From Helichrysum umbraculigerum (Eukaryota > Streptophyta > Magnoliopsida > Asterales > Asteraceae): 64,000 nucleotides of DNA. Both the position numbers and the translations under genes were made by a program. Positions 55,465 through 64,000 of this stretch are shown one piece after another. Every line of letters begins with the position of its first letter. Position 1 is the stretch's first letter. The notes under the pieces are model-generated. The model ran no database searches. It saw nothing but the letters and a program-made list of their open reading frames with translations, and was not told where the DNA came from. The DNA lies in contig CATIUR010000001.1 of assembly GCA_949592205.1 (NCBI GenBank), positions 15,577,501 to 15,641,500 of the forward strand, written 5' to 3'.

Positions 55465-58412
55465 TGATGCGCCCTCAGCCGTCGGTGTCGTCGGTGCTGT
55501 TGTAATAACCGAGGGTGCGATCAGGGTGTTTTAAAATTTATGTTTGCTCGGGCCTAAACCTCCGAACTACCTACTGGTACTAGGTACAAGTACCCGATAC
55601 TAGTACGTGGTAAGGATGATCAGGGTCGTCTCTCCAGACGGTCGAATTTGAAGCGGAGCTCGTTTGGATAATTCAGTCTTCAAGATGGGGTTCAGATAGT
55701 TGGTTTTGTTTGGTTGTTATCTAATTTAAACTACTAAAGCAATAAAACTAAAATGAGCTAGCTAGCATATAAGGAACAACTAAGGATAAGGAAGGCGTGG
55801 TTCACCATGACTCGGGATAGTATAATATCGGGATTGTGTTTATGATGGGGACACTTTCAGATTAATAGATTGACAGACTTTGGTGTAAACACTAGAACCC
55901 TACCAATTAAATTCCCATTGGCATGTCACTAGGAACTAGGTTATCATGATTCTGATCGAAGCAATACGCTAAACTCCCAATACTTACCTAGTTGAAAGGT
56001 AAGCAACATATTTTGGTGATTAACCGAGGTACATGAATAAAGCAGCGTATCGTCTCATAGGTCCGACCGTTCTTAACACCTAAGCTTATCTCTCGTTCTT
56101 CTAATAGTGTATCTAATTATTAACTTGTTATGTTTAAAGAATCAAATATGTAAATCTAGGGGGTTGATAAATCTAAATCACTTGGACTTTCCTCACTAGA
56201 CCTTGTTAATACTTTACTTAAGCTCCAATTACGTTGATTTATGACCTAGACCTCTCCTTTTCAAACAGTTATACATCTTCAGATTATTCACAGTTTGTTT
56301 AAAACATGTTTCATATGAGGACCATGCCTTTCAGTAATAGACAGTGTACTTTACAGGGTAGTTCCACGGGTTCTTACGTCTAACATGCGGTCGAGAGTAA
56401 TTGACAGTGAGGGTGACACTCTAAACTAACTAAATGTAAAGCCGTGCAGAAATGTAGATCTAATATATACAACGAGTGGTTTCACTGTGTCTTACTTATT
56501 GCATGTCAAAGGCACAAATAACTACTTACCACAATTAAGGTTCTGGACTCCCTAATATCTAGGTTGCAGTCACGTGGATAACTGAAAAGGGTACTCCATA
56601 AATTAGGTCTGGTGTCATACATTTAAACAATAACAAAGTATAATAACTCTTATTCATATAAGTTTCTTTTTATGAATTTAGACTATGTTGGAATGAGTTG
56701 TTTTTACGATCCTATCAACTAACTAACGTAGAGTTGTCCGCAATCAGATAGAAGATATGTCACATAGATAGTAAACACAAGCAATTACAATACACCGGAA
56801 GTTCTCCCAAATGTACTGAACATATCGGCTAACAACTACCCTCGAATCCTATTCCCAAATCTCGGTCGTCAGAGATGTCCGTATCATGGCATGGTCTATT
56901 GAATAAATAGTCACATAAACAGGTTTTACCCTACCAGAATAAGTTGGGGTAGTCTGGTCATAAGCGGTTGGCCAAACATGCCATCATTCGTTCATAATGT
57001 TATAATTAAACTATAAATAGAAATTCATTTAGCACATTTAAAGTATTGGTCCGTAATATAACTACCTTCGGTCGTTCTCAGACTTCCGTACGTTTGTACT
57101 CCGCCTAAAGCGTTTCCAGCACTATATCCGAGAACAGTCGAATAGGGGCCGTCATATTACTTCACAACATTTATTATCATCCCATTATAACTATCTAAAT
57201 CATGGCAAACATATAAACAACTACTCACATATCATGGCAATAGACATTTCTGATATTAATAAATCGTAAACATCAAACAAGAACATTACAAATAATTAAT
57301 AAAGGAAAAGGATAGATATTACCCGTAATTATTGCGAGCCAAACGATGCTTATATTACTTCCGAATATTCCAAAGCGTTACATTGATAAGCTAGCTACTA
57401 CTAACTATTACATAATTAATCTCATACTTATCTCTCACCAAATTAATCTTAGAGAGAGAAAGTAGAGAGACCCTAATCTTCTCTCTAGTTCTCCTCTAAC
57501 TCCTAAGAGTAGTGCTAGAGAGAGAAACTAGAGAGAAGAACTCACTATAAGAATAATTCTCCTCTAACTCCTAAGAGTAGTGCTAGAGAGAGAATTCTAG
57601 AGAGAGAATTCTAGAGAGAGAAAGAGAAATATGCAAGAAAGGAGGTGCATATGGTGCAAGTTGAAATGAAGCCTCAAGTCCTCTATTTATAGGAAAGCTT
57701 TGGCTCACATTAGCACCATGAGGTGCATGTTAGAAAACTAGCCAAAAGTGGTATGTACCACACGAAAAGTAGGCGCACCGGCAACCGTACAACACGAAAA
57801 GTGGCCGCACCAGGTACCAAAAGTTACCAAAAATAGAAACCGGGATGGTGGCAGGGTGGCCGGTGGCGGTGGGCTGGTGGCCGGTGGCGGTGGGCCCCAC
57901 CCCGCCCCGTTGCGCGATCTTTTGCTTCGTTTCTTGATTCGTGCGTGTTTTCTTCGTTATACGTCCGTTTGAGTTGATTCTTTTATTGTTGGATTCGTAA
58001 TTCAAAAACGAAGATTTTGACATAAGATAGGCCCTGAGATGAGGTCTATAACTCCAGATATTGCGTACGGATCATTTGGATCTTCCGGCAGGCGCGAAAT
58101 CTTCATTTTTTATCCGTTTTGGTTGATTCTTCTTCTGTTGGATTCGTATTTTGAAAACGAACATCTTGGAAATACTGGATGTTGGTGGAGGGCACTTTAG
58201 TCATGAAATCTCATTTTTATGCCTTGAATCTTCAAACGTGTGTGAAATCTTCGTTTCACATCCGTTTTGCCTGATTTTTCTCGTGCAACCTTGTTTTGAC
58301 CATCTTGGCATAATGTTTCTGATTTGTAATGTTTTTTGAATTAATATGCCAAGAATCGTTCCAGAATGAGAGAGATATCGGTAGTAAAAACGTGACTTTT
58401 TACGCGATATCA
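55465..58412 (-). repeat. 3' LTR of F
   Basis: 2948 bp. In minus sense a TATAAATA box lies at 57684-57691. A doubled GGCCGGTGGCGGTGGGC (57857-57897) and repeated CTCTAGAGAGAG tracts (57460-57620) are simple repeats. Confidence 0.88.
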
Positions 58413-61363
58413 AGTATCCCACACTTAGAACTTTGCTTGTCCTCAAGCAAACTCATTCATAAAAAGCTTCTGGAAGGATTCTAATTGCATCAGTTGTTAG
58501 AAATACTACTTTCAAAGAATACAAAGTTACAGTTATGAAAGAGTTTTTACTGGAAACTAAGGGTTTATAGAATTTGATACCTTCTTCGGGCAACCTATAG
58601 GGTGATCATGACTAGGCAATCCTCATAAGTGGGTCACTCAAATCACTCAAGTGTTTAGGGTTTCCTACTTACTAGTGTCAATCTCTCAGATAGCCAGTCA
58701 TGCAGCATTCTCGTCATAGGCTTGATCAAGAATCAAATCTCCATCACTTTTGATGAGGACGGTACTAATCTTTCAAGATGTCTTAAAAGGAATCGGGTGT
58801 TTGGTTTTTGAAGAAGGTGTGTGATGAGAGGTGTGATGGGTTTTCCTTGTATTTTCTCGAAACTGGGGTGCTTTTCTCGAGAGAGTCTCTTTTGAAATTT
58901 CTCAGATTTTGAAAGGACTTCATAGCCTTTTTCTTCCCCTTTTCTTGGATTTTTCCTTTTTCTGGACTTTCTTTGGGTAGTGCCGGCGTATACCTTTGTT
59001 GTTTACTTTCTTTTTCTCATTTGTCTTCTCTTTCCTTGTATTATGCTGGTCTTACCGATGGATATTTTCTGGTCCGAAAGGTTTCTTATGGTATTGGGTT
59101 GTAAGGTTGTGTTGGCTTTTCTTGTGGAAATTGGGAAATTGAGAATGTCTCTGAAAAATTTGGAAGACGTGACTTCCGTAGGTTCGGAATGAAGATATAA
59201 AGGGAGGTTTTGGTTGGTTGGTGGGTGTGATGAGTGAGTGAATATTTGGTGGTAAGAGGATGTTGGGATTCCTTAGAAAGTATCGAGATAGGTCGTACCT
59301 ATGCCAAGTATGGCACTCATTGGTGTGATCTCGAAATATATTGCAAGAGCAAGTTCTAATTCAAATGCATACATCGGCACACACATGAAACGAAAGGTGA
59401 AGCATTTTAAAGATGAATGCTAATTATGGGCTCAAACCTCACGAATCGAATGTTTTTGGTCTGTGTGTGACTAGCCATGTGTTGCCCTTTTCGTCCGTAT
59501 CTTATTCTAAGTAAACAATTTTGTTTCTTTGTTAAAACTCAATTCTTGCTGTAATTTATATTTTTGAAAGATAGGATTTCTAAAGAACGATGTTTTTGAA
59601 TCCGAAAATTTTGAAAATTTATCCATTTTAGCCCTTTAATGAAAATATTGTTTGACTTACGGACAAGAGGTAAAACTTGCGGTTGCAGACCGTATATCCC
59701 ACACTTAGAGGAACATTGTCCCTAATGTTCGAATCTATGCATTGAACACCTCTTGTCGAAGTATCCCACACTTAGAATTTCTACTAATTATGAAAAATAT
59801 CTCTTAGTATTTTGTGGATTCCAAGGATCCCACACTTAGTATTTGGAATGGGATATAGGTCGATATAATCTTGCAAAAACGGATAAACAAACTAGAGAAA
59901 GGAACGCAGAACTCCCCTATCGTATTTATGACTGAGAGCTGAGGATCTGAGTGGTCGACTTTGCCATCTCCAATGTTTGTTGAACTTGGTTGGCATCAGC
60001 TTTCATGTATTGAACTCGAGCTCCAGCAGCATAACCTCTCTTCAATACCTCAACTAGTTTCTTCTCGAAAATAACTAAGAACTAAAGGATAGATTGCAGA
60101 AAATGAAGTGATGTCTCCTTCCAAACACAAGCATAATTAACCAATAAACACCAAATGTTGGATAGAGGCTAATGGACAAAGATCCTAATCTTCAAGAGCC
60201 GCTGCTGTAACTCAACTGCTCCTAATGATCTGAAAGTGTTGAATCCAATGACCATGAATCTTTATTACCCGAGATCTTTTGCCGACAACTGATGTAATGA
60301 ATCTGATGTTGTTCTTTTATCGACTGAGATCTCCAGTTTCCAAATTGTTCCCGTATCTATTCCTTTGTCTGAATAGTCCCTAAGGGTAATGGTTGTATGT
60401 GTGAAGGGGTGGATGGATGGGTGAATGTGGGTAGATATGGTGATGATGGTTTAGGGTTTCATTATGTGGCAATGTTTAGCTATAGGACTTGGAATTTGTG
60501 GGCACATATGATGAGTATTGAGTTGGTCAACTTGATGAACTAGCCTTAGACAACTAGAAATCATCTTCATATCTAGAAGTGTCATCACTTGACCCCTGCA
60601 AAGCAATGCTCCAAAGATCCTCATACTCAATGAACTGTAAGCTCCTCTTGTCGTCTTTCCATTATCTTTAAAGAATCTTTATCCATAGGCGTCAGTCCCT
60701 GTCTGTTATAAGTAGATCAAACAAATATGATCTAACAAACAAGTGATTATTCTCCAAATCATAGATTCACTGGTTTGCGAAGAACCTATCAAAGTGAGTG
60801 CTTTGTAGATGAAACAAACCAGTGTATGACTTTGAGTTTAATCTCACACAAAAAGTGTTAGGTGCCTATAATTTCACTGCAGCATAAATAGCAGACATGG
60901 AAATACCAGTATTATCAGTTGAATCAGGTAGCCAAGCACATATTTTTAAACGAGTTCGAGCATAATACACATATTGACATACAAATCATGTTATCAGATT
61001 AAGCATTAGTATCTCATGTATGTTCACAATAATATATGTAAGTACCTCAAATGCTCAAAACATGTCAGTGGGTGTTTAGAATGACTAAGGCTCCTAACTC
61101 CTAGTAGGTTTCCATTTTTGTGAGTGAAAGGGATAACAAGAACTTTAGAAAATGGTGAAAAATAGATGTTTCAATAAATTTCAAACGACTAGGAGTAGGA
61201 AGTATTAAGGTTTGACAAAAATTTGACTTTTAACGAAGTAATTTCGCAAACCATCCATTTTGGTTCATAAAGATAGAAAACTTGGAATATTCATTTTAGG
61301 GTTTCATTTCTACTTATTGGGGTTAGTTAACTACTTAAACTACTACAGATAATCCTATTTTAG
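58413..61363 (-). other. 3' noncoding region of F
   Basis: In minus sense it has the GGGGAGTTCTGCGTTC box (near 59910), a GAACATT/AATGTTC hairpin then TAAGTGTGGGATA (59697-59730), and GAGGACAAGCAAAG plus the polypurine tract (58413-58447). I did not find the T1-T3 hairpin sequences. One similar shape exists near 59283-59335: outer CGAGAT/ATCTCG, inner TGCCA-TACT-TGGCA. Confidence 0.6.
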
Positions 61364-61420
61364 ACACGGGTTGCCTCCCGAGAAGCGCTTGTTTTTGTTC
61401 GAGTCACTAGCTTGACTCCA
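61364..61420 (-). promoter_or_regulatory. Conserved block after the F ORF
   Basis: Near-identical to 49704-49758 in C (GGAGTCAAGCTAGTGACTC, then AAGCGCTTCTCGGGAGGCAA). It starts about 10 nt after the stop codon in both elements. Confidence 0.65.
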
Positions 61421-61423
61421 AAC

Positions 61424-62811
61424 CTATTTCTTAGGAAATCTAGGGGGCTCCCTTGCATCCATCAGTAGATACAAGCGGAAGTATTGGCACATACCTAGGG
61501 GATTAAGGTGGACTATGGTCAGGGTATGTCCAATCAGTGGAAGAGGCATGGTGAAGTGAGTGATTTGTTTCATTTGAGCTAAAACAAAGCTCTCGACTTT
61601 TTCTACCTCTTGAGTTTTGGGTTGTTTGGGTTGGTCAAAGAGGTCCTCATCACTCCACGACGTGTATGTCATTGTGTAATGGAGAGATGGTTTGTAGGGT
61701 GCTCTTGATACAAAACCCACCTTGCTTCCTAAAGCATTTGGTTGGATAATAACGTTGTACTCTGGGCATGGAGGTGGGACAATGTCCATTAGTGTCTCCA
61801 ATCTTGTAGCAACGTTATCATCAAATACTTGGGTGTTTGTCTCCTCTAAGGTACTAGTGAAGTCTATTAGATCAGGAAGTGAATCAATCAAAGGGATTTT
61901 TGGGATACAGTCGACCACGACTGGTTGTGGGACGTATTCAACCATATCAGTTTGAATTAGTTCACTACTTGGTGTCGGTAGGTATTCCTTCAGTCCATGT
62001 GAAGCTGAGTCTTCTATGTAAATCTCCCAATTCTGGCTTTCCATCTCGATCTCTTCGTCTACTTCGTCATCCTCGTCACTCCGGCCGAAAGTTTTGAGTT
62101 GCAGTGGTTCGGAAAGTTCTTCTAGAACAAACCCTCCGTCAATCTTCGACGTTGATAGGTCAGGAATAGGTGAAATTGAAGGTTTAGAAGATTGGGTTGG
62201 TGTGGGAGTTGAAGGGATATTGAAACCGAACTCATGAAAATGTAAGTCTGTATCTGGTGTGCTAGATGTGGTGTGTGTGTGTGTCTCTCAACTTTCTGTA
62301 TCCTAGAGTTGGCTCCAGCTTGATTCCTACTCTCCTCACTACTCTCTTGGGCTTGTGTTGGTAGTTCAGTAGAGAATTTAGACATATTATAAGTTTGACT
62401 TCTAAGTATGTCCTCTTGTTCTCTAATCATTTCTTCAAGTGATTCGGAAGGAGGTGAGAAAGCAGCATTACTGTTGAGACAGGCTAAGGGCATATCTCTC
62501 GAGTCAGGGTTCTCGTAGGGTTGTGGTAGACTTACAGGGTGAGGTGAGTGTGGGTAGATTTCGAATGGTTGGGGATAAAAAGGTTGGTATGGATGTGGTT
62601 GGGTAGCATGGGGGTCATATTGATATTGTATTTGAGGATCTAAGTACCCTATGTTATCCGAAAACATCATACTTTGGCTTTGGCATTCTCCATCTAAGTG
62701 GGTATTACCGCACATCCTACATCTATTTTCGATTGAATTAACAAGACTTTGCATTTGATCTAATCGTTCCCATTGATTTAACATATCCCAAGGGTCAATA
62801 ACAGGTGGCAA
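61424..62811 (-). pseudogene. Gag-like ORF of F, frameshifted at a CA repeat
   Basis: The first part (from ATG 62811) begins MPPVIDPWDMLNQW and has a CRMCGNTHLDGEC knuckle (CX2CX3HX4C), the variant seen in Tat/Athila-type Gag, then a Pro/Tyr/His-rich stretch. At a (CA)n run (about 62270-62285) the sensible reading moves to another frame. That frame continues, acidic and Ser/Pro-rich, through DEDDEVDEEIEMESQNWEIY to a stop at 61424. Two ORFs (62122-62811 and 61424-62044) are thus one gene of roughly 460 codons broken by dinucleotide slippage. No protease, RT or integrase. Confidence 0.65.
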
Positions 62812-62995
62812 AGGGAGAAGGTTTCAGAATTAAAGTTGGGGGTGAGAAGGGAACTTAATCTAAAGTAATACTAAGGCAATCCTAACTACGCTAAACTACG
62901 TGCAAAATGTAACTTCTGATAAGGATGGTGAGTCCTAGTCAAAAGGATCTCTTAAAAACTAACTTATCGAAACAGGCTCCAAATCATAATACCGT

Positions 62996-63012
62996 CCCCG
63001 GCAGCGGCGCCA
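62996..63012 (-). other. Primer-binding site, Asp tRNA (element F)
   Basis: In minus sense TGGCGCCGCTGCCGGGG, about 16 of 17 matches to the 3' end of plant tRNA-Asp, 6 nt from the LTR. Confidence 0.88.
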
Positions 63013-63018
63013 AAAACT

Positions 63019-64000
63019 TGATGCGCCCTCAGCCGTCGGTGTCGTCGGTGCTGTTGTAACGACCGAGGGTGCGATCAGGGTGTTTTAAAATTTATGTTTG
63101 CTCGGGCCTAAACCTCCGAACTACCTACTGGTACTAGGTACAAGTACCCGATACTAGTACGTGGTAAGGATGATCAGGGTCGTCTCTCCAGACGGTCGAA
63201 TTTGAAGCGGAGCTCGTTTGGATAATTCAGTCTTCAAGATGGGGTTCAGATAGTTGGTTTTGTTTGGTTTTTATCTAATTTAAACTACTAAAGCAATAAA
63301 ACTAAAATGAGCTAGCTAGCATATAAGGAACAACTAAGGATAAGGAAGACGTGGTTCACCATGACTCGGGATAGTATAATATCGGGATTGTGTTTATGAT
63401 GGGGACACTTTCAGATTAATAGATTGACAGACTTTGGTGTAAACACTAGAACCCTACCAATTAAATTCCCATTGGCATGTCACTAGGAACTAGGTTATCG
63501 TGATTCTGATCGAAGCAATACGCTAAACTCCCAATACTTACCTAGTTGAAAGGTAAGCAACCTATTTTGGTGATTAACGGAGGTACATGAATAAAGCAAC
63601 GTATCGTCTCATAGGTCCGACCGTTCTTAACACCTAAGCTTATCTCTCGTTCTTCTAATAGTGTATCTAATTATTAACTTGTTATGTTTAAAGAATCAAA
63701 TATGTAAAATCTAGGGGGTTGATAAATCTAAATCACTTGGACTTTCCTCACTAGACCTTGTTAATACTTTACTTAAGCTCCAATTACGTTGATTTATGAC
63801 CTAGACCTCTCATTTTCAAACAGTTATACATCTCCAGATTATTCACAGTTCGTTTAAAACATGTTTCATATGAGGACCATGCCTTTCAGTAATAGACAGT
63901 GTACTTTACAGGGTAGTTCCACGGGTTCTTACGTCTAACATGCGGTCGAGAGTAATTGACAGTGAGGGTGACACTCTAAACTGACTAAATGTAAAGCCGT
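63019..64000 (-). repeat. 5' LTR of F, truncated by the window edge
   Basis: Matches 55465-56450 with about a dozen small differences. Confidence 0.9.

Larger units (their letters stand above)
55465..64000 (-). mobile_element. F: non-autonomous Gypsy-like element, minus sense, right end off window
   Basis: Left LTR 55465-58412 and right LTR from 63019 to beyond the end (both TGATGCGCCCTCAG at the left edge). An Asp-tRNA primer site lies beside the right LTR and a polypurine tract beside the left. I count about 12 differences over the ~980 bp of LTR that can be compared. The interior (4.6 kb) has one frameshifted gag-like ORF and noncoding sequence. Inserted in E2; the left flank GTAGG (55460-55464) should recur past the right LTR. 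Confidence 0.88.

Noticed and set aside
58440..59400. T1-T3 hairpins in element F
   Set aside because: Only a shape-level resemblance near 59283-59335. The conserved loop sequences are missing, so I did not count it.

Overview
This window is repeat-dense nuclear DNA from a flowering plant, probably a dicot. I found no intact host gene. Plant-type evidence: LTR retrotransposons primed by initiator-Met or Asp tRNA, a MuDR-type transposase with a SWIM finger, a Stowaway MITE, hAT and Harbinger MITEs, and Helitron 3' ends. The Gag types resemble those I know from daisy-family genomes, but that placement is only an inference.

Layout. 1-7870: an LTR of a Gypsy-like element (E1, minus) split by a complete gag-only Copia element (A, 270-6480, TSD GGGCG). 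7871-11122: the 3' half of a Mutator-like element with a decayed transposase and an antisense GRF-like gene. 11351-24520: small DNA transposons (MITE cluster, foldbacks, an 8-bp-TSD hAT, a 9-bp-TSD Mutator foldback, Helitron ends). 24747-37534: a solo LTR (G, TSD CATAC) interrupted by a complete Gypsy-like element (B, 24779-33715, TSD ATTAC) and a Stowaway MITE. 37540-41762: mostly unrecognised, with a Copia LTR remnant and a MITE. 41763-53920: a decayed Copia (D) split by a complete Asp-primed Gypsy-like element (C, 46358-53005, minus, TSD CATTC). D's right LTR is cut by a second E-family LTR (E2, from 53921), which is cut by F (55465 to beyond the window end, minus).

The complete young elements A, B and C, and the partial F, all lack pol. 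A encodes only Gag. B encodes an unrecognised 403-aa protein plus an Athila ORF1-like protein. C and F carry only broken gag-like ORFs. All four would need enzymes supplied from elsewhere.

Main find. A, B and C share a noncoding module of about 600-690 bp between the last ORF and the 3' LTR, although A is Copia-type (Met primer, UBN2 gag) and B and C are Gypsy-type (Asp primer). Each module holds two or three copies of one RNA motif: an outer stem of 6-8 bp with variable sequence, a conserved internal loop (GTCGCTTTGT facing GACCTGTCACC), and an inner 5-bp hairpin with a 4-nt loop. Both stems change by compensatory substitution, the signature of selected RNA structure. The LTRs add more structure: tandem hairpin arrays with compensatory changes in E and G, and CG-rich palindromes just upstream of TATA boxes in A, B and C.
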